The notes beneath the pieces are model-generated. The model worked only from the letters and a program-made list of their open reading frames with translations. It did no database searches and had not been told where the DNA came from. From Microbacterium kyungheense (GTDB taxonomy: Bacteria > Actinomycetota > Actinomycetes > Actinomycetales > Microbacteriaceae), in the NCBI RefSeq assembly GCF_006783905.1, contig NZ_VFPE01000007.1:124001-188000 (forward strand): DNA of 64,000 bases, in the 5' to 3' direction. Positions 44,170 through 53,366 of the stretch are shown here, piece after piece. The number at the start of each line of letters is the position of its first letter. The first letter of the stretch is position 1. The translations under genes and the position numbers were made by a program.

Positions 44170-44973
44170 TCACATCCGCGCGTAACGCGCGCGGGCGAAG
44201 CAGAAGAGCCCGTAGATCGCCAGTCCGGCGCCGACGATCCACAGGATGACCGCCCCGAGAGGAAGGTCCGCGAGCGAATGCAGGGCGGCATCCAGTCCCC
44301 CGGCCTTCTCCGGGTCGTGCGTCAACGCGGCGACGACGAAGAGCACCCCGGTGACGCCGATGGCGATGCCTTTGGCCACGTACCCCAGGACGCCGAAGGT
44401 GACGATCCCTTTCGCGGCCGCACCCGTCGGCAGCGCGAGATGCTTCTTGAACGCGCGGGTGACTCCTCGCACGATGAACGCGATGCCGATCGCAGCGATC
44501 AGCAGCCCGACGAGCACGAGCAGGACCACCCCGGCCGGGGTGGCGAGCAGCTGGGCGCTGAAGGTCTGCGACGACTCCGACGAGTCCGACTGGCCTCCCA
44601 CCGCAGTGACCGCAGCAGTCCACGCGATCGCGATGTACGCGACGGCGGTACCCGCGAACTTGACGCGGTGCCCCCATCGCTTCTTGGCGTCCGGATCCCG
44701 CTCGAGAAAGGCGTCCGCGATCTGCCAGACCGCCAGCGCTGCCAGCCCCACGGCGATGACCCACAGCAGCAGCACGCCCACCGGCGCCTGTCGGATCTGC
44801 TCCATCGCGCCGCTCTGATCCGCCTCGCCCCCGCCGCCACCGGTCACGAAAGAGATCGCCACGACGCCGATGACGATATGCACGACGCCGAGGACGACGT
44901 AGCCGATACGCGCGATCGTGCGGAACACGGTCGATTCCTCCGTCGCTCGCGCGGCGGCCTGGGTTGCGCTCAT
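44170..44973 (-). CDS. DUF1206 membrane protein
   Basis: A 267-aa integral membrane protein with about six helices arranged as three DUF1206-type repeats. Each repeat opens with a G-Y-V-x-x-G-V/A-x-x-x-G motif: RIGYVVLGVVHIVIG, FAGTAVAYIAIAWT, GVLGYVAKGIAIGVTG. The function is unknown. It shares a transcript with ppk2. Confidence 0.88.
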   Translation of the reverse strand: MSATQAAARATEESTVFRTIARIGYVVLGVVHIVIGVVAISFVTGGGGGEADQSGAMEQIRQAPVGVLLLWVIAVGLAALAVWQIADAFLERDPDAKKRWGHRVKFAGTAVAYIAIAWTAAVTAVGGQSDSSESSQTFSAQLLATPAGVVLLVLVGLLIAAIGIAFIVRGVTRAFKKHLALPTGAAAKGIVTFGVLGYVAKGIAIGVTGVLFVVAALTHDPEKAGGLDAALHSLADLPLGAVILWIVGAGLAIYGLFCFARARYARM

Positions 44974-45084
44974 GCCCGCATCGTATCCAGCGCCCGCGCG
45001 TGAGGATGAGGGTGGATTTTGGCCGAAGAGTGTGCGTACGGCAACGGGCGGTTCGTCTGCTGCCGTGACTGCCAAGATGGCGTC

Positions 45085-45756
45085 GTGCAGCCTCCTCATG
45101 AGCGCCCCGACGTCTCGCGGCTCATCCCGCTGATCGTCGGCGCAGCCGCCGCCGTCGTCGCGATCGTCATCCTCTGGGTGGTGACCTCGGTCCGCCGCGA
45201 CCAGCCTTTCCCGGTCGACGTCTGGTGGCACGACCTGATGGTGGGCAATCGCACGGACGCCGGTCTCGTCCTGGCTTGGATCCCCGGCTATGCCGGCGGC
45301 CCGGTCCTCGCCATCGTCACGGGGCTCGCGGTGGTCGGGACCCTGTTGGTGCTGCGTTGGTGGTGGGCCGCGATCACCGTCGCCGCGACGCTGGTGCTGT
45401 GCATCGGGATCGCGGCTCCTCTCGCGAGCATCGTGGGGCGGATCCGGCCCGAGGACTCGCTCGCCGAGGCCGTCCCCACGTCCTACCCCTCGGGGCACGT
45501 GGCATTCGCGACGGCTCTCGCCACGGTGCTCTGCCTGCTGTTCCGGCACTGGCTCTGGTGGACCCTCGGCGCAATCTGGGTTCTCTGGATGGCCTGGAGT
45601 CGCACCTACCTCGCAGCGCACTGGTTCACCGACGTCATCGGCGGCATCTTCCTCGGGGTGGCGGTCGCCCTCCTGGCCTGGGCGATCGTGGAGACCATCC
45701 GGCGCAGACGAGTGTCCCGCACAGCGGACGCCGTGGAGGGCGTCAGCGATCGATGA
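45085..45756 (+). CDS. PAP2-family phosphatase
   Basis: A membrane phosphatase of about 223 aa with six hydrophobic segments. The three catalytic motifs are present: GRIRPED (R-P), YPSGH, and SRTYLAAHWFTDV (S-R-x5-H-x3-D). It removes phosphate from a lipid such as undecaprenyl or phosphatidic acid diphosphate. The start is unsure: GTG at 45085 or TTG at 45019; the longer form adds a cysteine-rich N-terminus that does not look native. Confidence 0.88.
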   Translation: MQPPHERPDVSRLIPLIVGAAAAVVAIVILWVVTSVRRDQPFPVDVWWHDLMVGNRTDAGLVLAWIPGYAGGPVLAIVTGLAVVGTLLVLRWWWAAITVAATLVLCIGIAAPLASIVGRIRPEDSLAEAVPTSYPSGHVAFATALATVLCLLFRHWLWWTLGAIWVLWMAWSRTYLAAHWFTDVIGGIFLGVAVALLAWAIVETIRRRRVSRTADAVEGVSDR

Positions 45757-45783
45757 GGCTTCACTGGGAAGACGAAAGCAGAG

Positions 45784-45814
45784 AGCCCCGGAGAATCGGC
45801 GAGATTCCGGGGCT
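45784..45814. terminator. Bidirectional hairpin
   Basis: AGCCCCGGAGAAT pairs with ATTCCGGGGCT with one bulge. It lies between the PAP2 gene and the 3' end of tRNA-Met, and can end both transcripts. Confidence 0.7.
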
Positions 45815-45820
45815 ATCCAG

Positions 45821-45894
45821 TAGCAGGAGCGGGGCTTGAACCCGCGACCTCACGATTATGAGTCGTGCGCTCTCACCAACTGAGCTACCCTGCC
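45821..45894 (-). tRNA. tRNA-Met (CAT), elongator
   Basis: 74 bases. The anticodon stem CACGA/TCGTG closes loop CTCATAA, anticodon CAT. The T arm is GCGGG-TTCAAGC-CCCGC. The anticodon stem lacks the three G-C pairs of initiators, so this is the elongator (or possibly Ile2, which is less likely given the ACGACTCATAATCGT core). Confidence 0.9.
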
Positions 45895-45928
45895 GCACGC
45901 ATCCGCGGTCGTGGATGTGGATGCTGCG

Positions 45929-46000
45929 AGCCCCGAGTCAGGATTGAACTGACGACCCCTTCCTTACCATGGAAGTGCTCTGCCACTGAGCTATCGGGGC
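45929..46000 (-). tRNA. tRNA-Thr (GGT)
   Basis: 72 bases. The acceptor stem is GCCCCGA/TCGGGGC. The anticodon stem CTTCC/GGAAG closes loop ATGGTAA, anticodon GGT, which reads threonine ACC/ACT. It lies 34 bases upstream of tRNA-Met on the same strand. Confidence 0.92.
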
Positions 46001-46063
46001 GTGCTGCCCGCAAGCAGGCAACTAGAAGAGGATACCAGAGCCGGGGCCCTGCTCCGAACCGCG

Positions 46064-47881
46064 TCAACCCACAGTGTGGGTTCCGTCGGTGTACGTCTGC
46101 AGCCACGGCCACGGGTCGATCGGCGTGGTGCCGTTCTTCCAGATCTCGAAGTGCGTGTGGGCGCCGAACGAGCGCCCGGTATTGCCCGTGCGGCCGATGA
46201 CCGTGCCCACCGTGACGTGCTGCCCGGCGACGACCTTGAGCGAGCCGTACTGCATGTGCGCGTAGTGGCTCGACACCAGCTGGCCGTCGACGATGTGGTC
46301 GATCACGACGTGCACGCCGTAGGCGCCGCCCGACTCCGACGCGATGCGCACGGTGCCGTCCGCGATCGCCTGGACCGGCGAACCGGCACCCGGCGTGAAG
46401 TCGATGCCCTCGTGCATGCGACCCGAACGCATTCCGAAGCCGTACGACATCGTGACGCCGACCGCGAAGGGCCACTGGATGTTCGAGTTCGGGTCGTTGT
46501 GGAACAGGTTCGAGAAGTTGCGGATGCCGGCCTCGGAGGCGAGCTGGGCGGTCGTGGTGATCGCGTAGTTCTCGGTGCGGTCGAGCGGGTCGCTCTGGGC
46601 GTCACCCGGAGCCACATAGGCCTGGATCTCGGAGGCGTCGAGTCCGCCGCCGACATCACCCGGAGCGATGACCGACAGCGACGCGTCCGTTCCGTTCATC
46701 GCGGCGACAGCCTCGACCGGCGTGGTCATGCCGACCGCGATGAGGCCGACGACACCGAACACGCCGATCGAGAACGACGTGGTCGCCACGCGACGGAAGG
46801 CCGAGCCGCGCCGGGTCTGGACGCGACGGGTGGCCGCGTGCGGCGCAGGCGCGTCGGCGGCATCGGACGTCTCTTCGGCCGCGGGGGCGGGACGCTGCGT
46901 GGGGGTCTCGCCCGTGAACGAGAACAGTCGCGCAGCCGCTTCGAACTCGTCGACGCCCGGCGCGGTGGGAGCGGGGATCGGGCCGGTCAACGGCTCGATG
47001 CGTTCGGTGCGGGGACGCTCGGTCCCGACACGCTCGGTGGCGGGCTGGTGCGCGGGAGCGGCCGTCTCGGTGGGGCGAACCGGTTCGTTCGCACGGACCG
47101 GCTCGGGCCGCGGCGCGGACTCAGGCGCACGGACCGGCTCGGGACGCGGTGCGGCCTGAGGCGGGACGACCGGCTCGACGACCGCCGGGGGCGCAGCGGG
47201 AGCTGCAGCCGCCTCGGCCGCCATGAGCTTCGCGAGCGTCTCGGCCATCCAGTCCGGAGCGGACGGCGCTGACGCCGGTTCGGCCGAGGACGGCACAGCC
47301 TCGACGGCCGGAGCCAGAAGCTCGAAGGGCTCGGCAGGGGCGAGGACCGTCTCGCGGAGCGGCGCGGGCTCGTGGCGCGCGGTCAGCTCGGCCTCGAACG
47401 CCGCGGCCGGGCGCACGGGGGCCTCGGGCGCGACGGATGCGATGGGCGGGACGACGACGGGCTGCTCACCGGTCTGCCCGCGGCGCGCCCGGCGGCTGAG
47501 CTGCTCGCTGGCCGACGCGGCGGCGGTCCGAGCCGCGGTCGCCGTCGGCGCGACCGGCGTCGAGGGCGCGACCGGAGCGACGGCCTCGGGCGTCGCGACC
47601 GCCGGCGTCGCGGCATCCACACGCTTGGGATCCGCGGAGCGCCCCCAGACCACCGCAGGTCGTTCGGGAGCGCTGCCTGCCGCCTGGCGTCGCGCGTTGG
47701 CGCGGCCTGCTGCTCCCAGGGTCTCCGAGGTCGCCTGCACAGGCGTCGCGGAAGTGCGGCTGGAACGGCGCGTGGGCGCAGAGTCAGCCTGGGAAGCGTC
47801 AAAAGGCAAAGCGGCGGGGGGCTCTCGGGTCGTGCCGCGAGGGGGGATGCGCGGCAAGGCGGTCGTTCGGGCTATGACCAC
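46064..47881 (-). CDS. M23-family (LytM-type) peptidoglycan endopeptidase
   Basis: A protein of about 605 aa. A long Pro/Ala/Glu-rich cytoplasmic part (residues 1 to about 365, with repeats such as RPEPVR) precedes one membrane segment (about 370-395). The extracytoplasmic M23 domain has MHEGIDFTPG, SSHYAHM and GAHTHFEIW, which carry the zinc ligands and catalytic histidine. It cleaves peptide cross-links in the wall. The GTG at 47881 gives the longest frame; its GGCGAGG site is too close to be convincing, and a later start is possible. A possible MtrA site lies upstream. Confidence 0.88.
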   Translation of the reverse strand: MVIARTTALPRIPPRGTTREPPAALPFDASQADSAPTRRSSRTSATPVQATSETLGAAGRANARRQAAGSAPERPAVVWGRSADPKRVDAATPAVATPEAVAPVAPSTPVAPTATAARTAAASASEQLSRRARRGQTGEQPVVVPPIASVAPEAPVRPAAAFEAELTARHEPAPLRETVLAPAEPFELLAPAVEAVPSSAEPASAPSAPDWMAETLAKLMAAEAAAAPAAPPAVVEPVVPPQAAPRPEPVRAPESAPRPEPVRANEPVRPTETAAPAHQPATERVGTERPRTERIEPLTGPIPAPTAPGVDEFEAAARLFSFTGETPTQRPAPAAEETSDAADAPAPHAATRRVQTRRGSAFRRVATTSFSIGVFGVVGLIAVGMTTPVEAVAAMNGTDASLSVIAPGDVGGGLDASEIQAYVAPGDAQSDPLDRTENYAITTTAQLASEAGIRNFSNLFHNDPNSNIQWPFAVGVTMSYGFGMRSGRMHEGIDFTPGAGSPVQAIADGTVRIASESGGAYGVHVVIDHIVDGQLVSSHYAHMQYGSLKVVAGQHVTVGTVIGRTGNTGRSFGAHTHFEIWKNGTTPIDPWPWLQTYTDGTHTVG

Positions 47882-47903
47882 CCTCGCCGTTCGGGCGGCG
47901 AAG

Positions 47904-47921
47904 GTAACGATCGGGTAAACG
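47904..47921. promoter_or_regulatory. GTAACG direct repeat, possible MtrA site
   Basis: GTAACG-N5-GTAAACG lies 23 bases upstream of the M23 gene. Tandem GTAAC-like motifs upstream of wall-peptidase genes recall actinobacterial MtrA binding sites. This is inference. Confidence 0.3.
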
Positions 47922-48002
47922 CTACACCGGGTGCCCTGGGAATGCCATGTGCGGCTCGGAATTTGGCCGTTTCGCTTCGTGAGGATTCGATGAGACGCGC
48001 CC

Positions 48003-48806
48003 TCAGACCAGGCCGGCCGCCTCCGCGAGACGGTCGAAGAGCGCCGGTCCGGCAGCGACGATGAGCGGCGAACGCCACGAGCCGTCCGGCTGGTTGCGGC
48101 CGTAGCGCCCGCCTGCCTCGGTCACCAGCAGCGACCCTGCCGCGAGGTCCCACGGCGCCAGCCCGCGTTCGAAGTAGCCGTCCAGTCGTCCGGCGGCGAC
48201 GTAGGCGTGATCGAGGGCGGCCGACCCGCTGCGGCGCAGATCGCGCGCCACCAGCGGCATCACGTGCGCGATCAGCTCAAGGTCTCCGGGCCGCGTGGCA
48301 GGGTCGTACCCGAAGCCGGTCGCCAGCAGGGCGCCCGCCGGTCCGACCTCCGCCGACACCGCGAGGCGGGCCTCTCCGAGCCACGCACCCTCACCGCGGG
48401 CCGCGCGGAACATCTCGCCCGCCACGGGCGCGTAGACGGCTCCCGCCTGCACCTCCCACTGCTCGGGCGTCGGCTCGCCCGTCACGGCTGCGATGCTCAC
48501 GGCGTAGTGCGGGATGCCGTACGCGTAGTTGACCGTCCCGTCGATGGGGTCGACCACCCACGTGATGCCCGATGCGCCGCGCTCGGCGCCGCTCTCTTCT
48601 CCGAGGAACCCGTCGCCGGGCCGCTCCGCCGCAAGCCGGGCGCGGATGAGGGCTTCCACCTCGCGATCGGCCTCGGTGACGATGTCGGCGAGCGCCGACT
48701 TGGTCGCCGCGATCGCGACGCCCGCGTCGCGTCGCACGCGGGCGAGGCGGCCGGCTTCCTGGGCGATGTCGACGGCCAGTGCTTCGAGCTCTGTGGCGAG
48801 AGTCAT
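48003..48806 (-). CDS. Inositol monophosphatase family protein
   Basis: A 267-aa magnesium-dependent phosphatase. It has FLGEESG, WVVDPIDGTVNYAYG (the metal-binding D-P-I-D-G-T) and APWDLAAGSLLVTEAGG. It could hydrolyse inositol-1-phosphate, histidinol phosphate or PAP. The stem TCCACGC/GCGTGGA (48810-48816 with 48828-48834) covers part of its GGAGG ribosome site, which may restrict translation. Confidence 0.92.
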   Translation of the reverse strand: MTLATELEALAVDIAQEAGRLARVRRDAGVAIAATKSALADIVTEADREVEALIRARLAAERPGDGFLGEESGAERGASGITWVVDPIDGTVNYAYGIPHYAVSIAAVTGEPTPEQWEVQAGAVYAPVAGEMFRAARGEGAWLGEARLAVSAEVGPAGALLATGFGYDPATRPGDLELIAHVMPLVARDLRRSGSAALDHAYVAAGRLDGYFERGLAPWDLAAGSLLVTEAGGRYGRNQPDGSWRSPLIVAAGPALFDRLAEAAGLV

Positions 48807-48809
48807 GCC

Positions 48810-48834
48810 TCCACGCTATTGGGCCCGGCGTGGA
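48810..48834 (-). promoter_or_regulatory. Hairpin overlapping the ribosome site of the IMPase gene
   Basis: A 7-bp perfect stem with an 11-base loop, 3 bases before the ATG. The last three bases of the stem are the first part of GGAGG. It may be a weak terminator for the upstream gene or a translational cover. Confidence 0.4.
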
Positions 48835-48841
48835 TTGCGGA

Positions 48842-49876
48842 TCACGGCCGGGGCGGCAGCGGTGGCGGCGGCGGGTAGCCCTCGTATCCCGAGCCGGTGT
48901 GAGTCTGCGTCGCAACGGGGGTCTGGGCTGCGACCGGGGCCTGCGGGACGGGCGTGGCCTGGGCTGCGGCATCCACCCCCTGCGGCTGCACGTACGGCGA
49001 GCCCGCCGGTGCGGCCTCGACCTGGGGCTGCGGTGTGAACACGTGGGCGCCGGGCGTCGGGTAGCCCGTGTAGTACGCGTTCCAGTCGGGCGACCCGTCG
49101 GGCAGCATCGGCAGCGGAGTGACGGCGTCGACGTACGTCGGCCAGGGCAGGAGCTCCTGGTGGCCCGCCGGCTGCGCGCCGTAAGCGGGCGCGGCTCCGT
49201 AGGCGGCTGCGTGCACGCGCGGCCGCTTCGGTGCGAAGAGGACGTTGATCAGCGGCACCAGGGCGGTCCCGACGGCCGCGAGGATCGCCACGGCGACGAC
49301 GATGCGCCAGTAGAGGTCGGCGAGGTTCAGCCATTCGCCGAACGCGAGCGGGATGATCAGCAGCGCGGCGAGCGCGACGACGAGCGAGATCGTGACGATC
49401 GTGACGACGCGCGTGAACGTCGTCTCGTACCGCTGGAAGGCCTTCAGGAACAGCCGCACGTGCAGCAGCACGAGCTGCAGGATGAGCACGATCAGCAGGA
49501 ACTGGATGAACCGCGCGAACCCGAGCCACGGGAAGCGGTTCGGCATCCAGATCATGATGGCGCCGAGCAGCAGGGCGATGATCCAGCTGCCGAGGCTGGC
49601 CAGCGCGAACCACGCGGGCCGTGAGGGGGCGAGGTGCGCGTCGAGGATCGCGACGCCCGCGAAGCCGACGAGCAGCAGGATCGTCAGGAACGCGCGGCCC
49701 ACGATGCCGTTCTGGGATCCGACGAGCACCCACACCACGCACACGAGCGCGGCGGCGATGAGCGCGCCGATCGCCACCCAGATCGCCGCACGCAGCAGCG
49801 GCGAGATCGACCCCTCCGTGCGGGCGGGCTGAGGCGGCGTGTGCGGAGCCGTCGCATACGGATCAGGCGCGGTCAT
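48842..49876 (-). CDS. Multi-helix membrane protein with proline-rich tail
   Basis: A 344-aa protein. The first 220 residues have about six hydrophobic helices (start MTAPDPYATAPHTPPQPART). The C-terminal 120 residues are a Pro/Ala/Gln/Gly-rich disordered tail. No family recognised. The ATG at 49876 has a GAGAGGAACGCC upstream region. Confidence 0.8.
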   Translation of the reverse strand: MTAPDPYATAPHTPPQPARTEGSISPLLRAAIWVAIGALIAAALVCVVWVLVGSQNGIVGRAFLTILLLVGFAGVAILDAHLAPSRPAWFALASLGSWIIALLLGAIMIWMPNRFPWLGFARFIQFLLIVLILQLVLLHVRLFLKAFQRYETTFTRVVTIVTISLVVALAALLIIPLAFGEWLNLADLYWRIVVAVAILAAVGTALVPLINVLFAPKRPRVHAAAYGAAPAYGAQPAGHQELLPWPTYVDAVTPLPMLPDGSPDWNAYYTGYPTPGAHVFTPQPQVEAAPAGSPYVQPQGVDAAAQATPVPQAPVAAQTPVATQTHTGSGYEGYPPPPPLPPRP

Positions 49877-50052
49877 GGCGTTCCTCTCGTGACGCGGGCG
49901 GACCCCCGCATGCCCATCCTGACACGCCCGCGCCCGGCCCGCCGGGGCGGAATGCGGCGGACGCGCTCGGGTCGCGGCATCCGTCGACGAAAGGATGCGG
50001 GGCCCGCCGCCGTCATACGCGACCCCAGCCCCGATCGGCCTAGCATGAGGCG

Positions 50053-51642
50053 ATGCACAGCGCACCGTCGCGCGACGTCGATGTCGCGATCGTGGGCGGC
50101 GGGCACAATGCCCTCGTCGCCGCCGCCTATCTCGCCCGTGCCGGGCACCGCGTGATCGTCCTGGAGCGCCTGTCCCACGTCGGCGGCGCCGCCGTCTCGG
50201 AACGCCCGTGGGCCGGCGTCGACGCGCGGCTGTCGCGCTACTCGTACCTCGTGAGCCTGCTCCCCCGCCGCATCGTCGACGACCTCGGCCTCGACATCCG
50301 GCTGCTGCGGCGGCGGATCTCTTCGTACACGCCCGAGCCCGCGGACCCGCGGCGGGGGCTGCTGATCGACACAGCCGACGCGGGCGCCACGGCCGACTCC
50401 TTCGTGCGTGCGACGGGCGACGCGCGCGAGGCCGAGCGCTTCGCCGGCTTCTACGAACGGCTCGCCCCGCTCGCGCGCGCCGTGTTCCCCACCCTGACCG
50501 ACCCGCTGCCGCGCGCAGACGATCTGCGGGCGGCGGTGGCGGACGACGGCCTGTGGTCGGCCATCGTCGACCAGCCGCTCGGCGCCCACGTGCGCGCATC
50601 GCTGCGCACCGACCTCGCCCGCGGCGTGGTGCTGACCGACGCGCTCATCGGCACGTTCGCCGCCGCCGACGATCCGTCGCTGCGGCAGAACCGGTGCTTC
50701 CTCTACCACGTGATCGGCGGCGGCACCGGCGACTGGGACGTCCCGGTCGGCGGCATGGGGCAGGTCTCGGGCGCTCTGCGGACCGCCGCGCTGCGCGCCG
50801 GCGCCGAGCTCGCGACCGACGCGGAGGTCACCGCGCTCAGCCCCGACGGCGAGGTCGTGATCGGCGACGGCGAGCGCGTCGTGCACGCACGCCTCGTCCT
50901 GAGCGGTGTCGGCGAGGCGGTGCTGGCGCGATTGCTGGATGCCGGCGGCGCGGCAGCCCCCGACGGCCCGGCCGTCGCACCCGAGGGGGCGCAGCTGAAG
51001 GTCAACATGCTGCTGGCCCGGCTGCCGCGACTGCGCGACACCGCGGTGGACGCCGCGACGGCGTTCGCCGGCACGTTCCACATCAACGAGACGATGACGC
51101 AGCTCGACCGGGCATACGACGACGCCGCGGTGGGTCGCGTGCCCGCACCGCTGCCGGCCGAGGTCTACTGCCACTCGCTCACCGACCCCTCGATCCTCGG
51201 CGACGACCTGCGCGCGTCCGGCGCGCAGACACTGACGCTCTTCGGACTCCAGGTGCCTCACCGGCTGCTCGAAGGCACCGACCCCGACGAGCGTCGCGCC
51301 GAGCTGCTGGCCGCTGCCGAGGCGAGCCTGGGCTCCGTGCTCGCGGAGCCGCTGCGTGACGTGCTGTTCCACACCCCCGACGGCCAGCCGTGCGTCGAGG
51401 CCCGCACCACGCTCGATCTCGAGCACTCGCTCGGGATGGCCGGCGGTGACATCTTCCACGGCGGCCTGGACTGGCCGTGGGCCGACGACGAAGTGCTCGA
51501 CTCCCCCGCCCGACGCTGGGGTGTCGCGACCCCGCACGAGCGCATCCTGATGTGCGGCTCCAGCGCCCGCCGCGGCGGCGCGGTCAGCGGGATCGGCGGC
51601 CACAACGCGGCCATGGCCACCCTCGAGCTGCTCGGCAGGTAG
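50053..51642 (+). CDS. PYROXD2/phytoene-desaturase-like FAD oxidoreductase
   Basis: A 529-aa flavoprotein. It has VAIVGGGHNALVAAAYLARAG with VLERLSHVGGAAVSE (FAD binding), YHVIGGGTGDWDVPVGGMG, and the C-terminal CGSSARRGGAVSGIGGHNAA. This matches the PYROXD2/CrtI-like family of unknown substrate; it is not a carotenoid locus. It is monocistronic and ends at a T-containing hairpin. Confidence 0.87.
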   Translation: MHSAPSRDVDVAIVGGGHNALVAAAYLARAGHRVIVLERLSHVGGAAVSERPWAGVDARLSRYSYLVSLLPRRIVDDLGLDIRLLRRRISSYTPEPADPRRGLLIDTADAGATADSFVRATGDAREAERFAGFYERLAPLARAVFPTLTDPLPRADDLRAAVADDGLWSAIVDQPLGAHVRASLRTDLARGVVLTDALIGTFAAADDPSLRQNRCFLYHVIGGGTGDWDVPVGGMGQVSGALRTAALRAGAELATDAEVTALSPDGEVVIGDGERVVHARLVLSGVGEAVLARLLDAGGAAAPDGPAVAPEGAQLKVNMLLARLPRLRDTAVDAATAFAGTFHINETMTQLDRAYDDAAVGRVPAPLPAEVYCHSLTDPSILGDDLRASGAQTLTLFGLQVPHRLLEGTDPDERRAELLAAAEASLGSVLAEPLRDVLFHTPDGQPCVEARTTLDLEHSLGMAGGDIFHGGLDWPWADDEVLDSPARRWGVATPHERILMCGSSARRGGAVSGIGGHNAAMATLELLGR

Positions 51643-51657
51643 GCGCCCGGAAACCAC

Positions 51658-51682
51658 GAAACGCCCCGCGAGGGGGCGTTTC
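51658..51682. terminator. Hairpin terminator
   Basis: GAAACGCCCC pairs with GGGGCGTTTC around a 5-base loop. It lies between the oxidoreductase gene and the 3' end of tRNA-Tyr. A TTT at the 3' side fits the plus strand; the minus strand gives the tRNA its end. Confidence 0.8.
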
Positions 51683-51688
51683 TGCTGG

Positions 51689-51770
51689 TGGCGAGTGAGG
51701 GATTCGAACCCCCGAAGTCTAAGACGGCTGATTTACAGTCAGATCCCTTTGGCCGCTTGGGTAACTCGCC
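51689..51770 (-). tRNA. tRNA-Tyr (GTA)
   Basis: 82 bases including a long variable arm. The acceptor stem is GGCGAGT/ACTCGCC. The anticodon region CTGACTGTAAATCAG holds GTA, which reads tyrosine. Confidence 0.93.
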
Positions 51771-51859
51771 AGGTGCGCACCCGCCCGGCTTTTCCAGTCG
51801 ATCGGAGGCGCGATCCACCATCTTACGCGTAGATGCGCGAGGTCAGAAATCGACGCCGC

Positions 51860-52771
51860 TCACGTGCCGAGACGATCCAGATCCATGCCGCTCAGCGACT
51901 CCGGAGTCCGCAGCAGAGCGCCCTCGAACCGGCAGGTCGCGGCGGCGGCATCCATCGCGGTCCGCAGCACCGCCTCCCACTCCTCGCCGCTCCCGGGAGC
52001 GCCCGCGACCAGTGCGGCGACTGTCGCGGCGAAGGCCGCGTCGCCCGCGCCCATCGTGTCGACGATGCGCCCCGGCAGGTTCGAGACGGGTCGCGTCACG
52101 ACGACCTCGCCAGCCTCGATCGTGGCGCCCGCGGCGCCCTCGGTGGCGAGCACCGCCTCGGCGCCGAGGTCGATCAGACGCGCCCGCAGAGCGTCGATGC
52201 GTTCGCCGTACAGCAGCGCCGCGTCGTCCTCGCCGACCTTGACGAGGGCCGCCCGTGCGGCGAGCGCCTCGAATCCGCGCACGAACTCCGCCTTGTCGTG
52301 CATCATGCCCGAGCGCGGGTTGGGATCGAGAGCGATGGATGCCGCGGCCTCGTCGATCGCCTCCGCCAGTTCCGTCGCCTGCTCGGCGTCGTCGAGGGCG
52401 ACGCAGCTGACGACCACCAGGTCGGCGTCCGCCATCGCGGCGCGCTCGGCCTCGCCGAAGCGGATGCGCCGGCGCTGTGCGGCCTCGTTGAAGACGTACG
52501 TCGGCTCGCCGCCGCCGGTGCGCGTCGACACGGCGCGCGCGGTGCCCAGCAGGGACGGGGTCGCGATCAGGCCGACGCCGTAGTCGTCGAGGTAGCGCCG
52601 GACGCGCGACGCGGGCTCGTCGTCGCCCAGCATTGCGATGAGCGTCGCGGGCACCCCCAGTCGCGCGAGGCCGACCGCGACGTTGAGCGCGGCTCCGCCG
52701 ACGAACTCACGCACGCCGTGGTCGTCGCGCAGTTCGTCGATGAGCGCGTCGCCGACGACGACGACGGTCAC
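51860..52771 (-). CDS. PfkB-family carbohydrate kinase
   Basis: A 303-aa ribokinase-like sugar kinase. It has FVGGAALNVAVGLARLG (substrate side), and the C-terminal PfkB signature with the catalytic aspartate in DTMGAGDAAFAATVAAL. It phosphorylates a sugar or nucleoside; the substrate is unclear. The GTG at 52771 overlaps the FBP gene as GTGA. Confidence 0.9.
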   Translation of the reverse strand: MTVVVVGDALIDELRDDHGVREFVGGAALNVAVGLARLGVPATLIAMLGDDEPASRVRRYLDDYGVGLIATPSLLGTARAVSTRTGGGEPTYVFNEAAQRRRIRFGEAERAAMADADLVVVSCVALDDAEQATELAEAIDEAAASIALDPNPRSGMMHDKAEFVRGFEALAARAALVKVGEDDAALLYGERIDALRARLIDLGAEAVLATEGAAGATIEAGEVVVTRPVSNLPGRIVDTMGAGDAAFAATVAALVAGAPGSGEEWEAVLRTAMDAAAATCRFEGALLRTPESLSGMDLDRLGT

Positions 52772-53268
52772 CGGCGCACGCCCGCGGTCTCGAGCACACG
52801 ACCGACGAACGCCTCCGTGCGCCGGCGGGTGCCGTCGATCTTCAGGTCGACGCTGGCCCGCACCTCGTTCGGGGCGAGCGGTGCGGCCAGTCGGACGTTC
52901 TCGTGGCACGAGAGGTCGGCGCAGATGTACGTGCCGACGCTGTCGCCGTGGGCACCGGCCTCGCCCGCCCTGCGGGCCGTGTACATCACGACCTGGTCGG
53001 CAGGCTGCATCGTGTGGCACAGGTTGCACATCGCCGCACGGGCGTGCGACGAGCCCTCCGCCGCGCGCATCACGATGCCGGCGGGGTGCCCGTCGATCTC
53101 GGCGACGACATACCCGCGTCCGCGCGTGCGCGGGTCACGCCATGCCAGGAAGTCGAGGTGATCCCAGTCCGTCAGGACGAAATCGGCGGGCAGGGCGACG
53201 AGTCTCAGCTCGTCGGTTGAGGCGTTCACGAACGATGAACGCACGTCTTCTTCGGTCAGCGGGCGCAT
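52768..53268 (-). CDS. FBP-domain (FusB-like, EF-G-binding) protein
   Basis: A 166-aa protein with a C-terminal treble-clef zinc finger: C81-x2-C84 and C116-x4-C121. It has the CNLCHTMQPADQV and YICADLSCHENVR blocks of the FBP family. Relatives bind EF-G and can help release it from the ribosome (FusB, fusidic acid resistance); actinobacterial members are often core genes. The start is firm: GAGGAGGT lies 5 bases before the ATG. Confidence 0.88.
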   Translation of the reverse strand: MRPLTEEDVRSSFVNASTDELRLVALPADFVLTDWDHLDFLAWRDPRTRGRGYVVAEIDGHPAGIVMRAAEGSSHARAAMCNLCHTMQPADQVVMYTARRAGEAGAHGDSVGTYICADLSCHENVRLAAPLAPNEVRASVDLKIDGTRRRTEAFVGRVLETAGVRR

Positions 53269-53303
53269 GGCACCTCCTCGCCGCCCCAGTCTACGAAGAC
53301 CGG

Positions 53304-53362
53304 ATGCCGCCGCCACCCCGTGCCGTCATGCGCGGTTGCACGCGGGAGGGCAGCGGCGGCAT
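53304..53362 (-). terminator. Two-part hairpin after the nucleotidyltransferase gene
   Basis: ATGCCGCCGC (53304-53313) pairs with GCGGCGGCAT (53353-53362); an inner CGTGC/GCACG pair also exists. The outer arm again begins with GGATGCC. It lies 4 bases past the nucleotidyltransferase stop and before the FBP gene. Confidence 0.65.
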
Positions 53363-53366
53363 TCGC

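Noticed and set aside
52768..53268. Fructose-bisphosphatase (from the name FBP)
   Set aside because: The sequence shows a treble-clef zinc finger of the FusB/FBP type and no phosphatase motifs.
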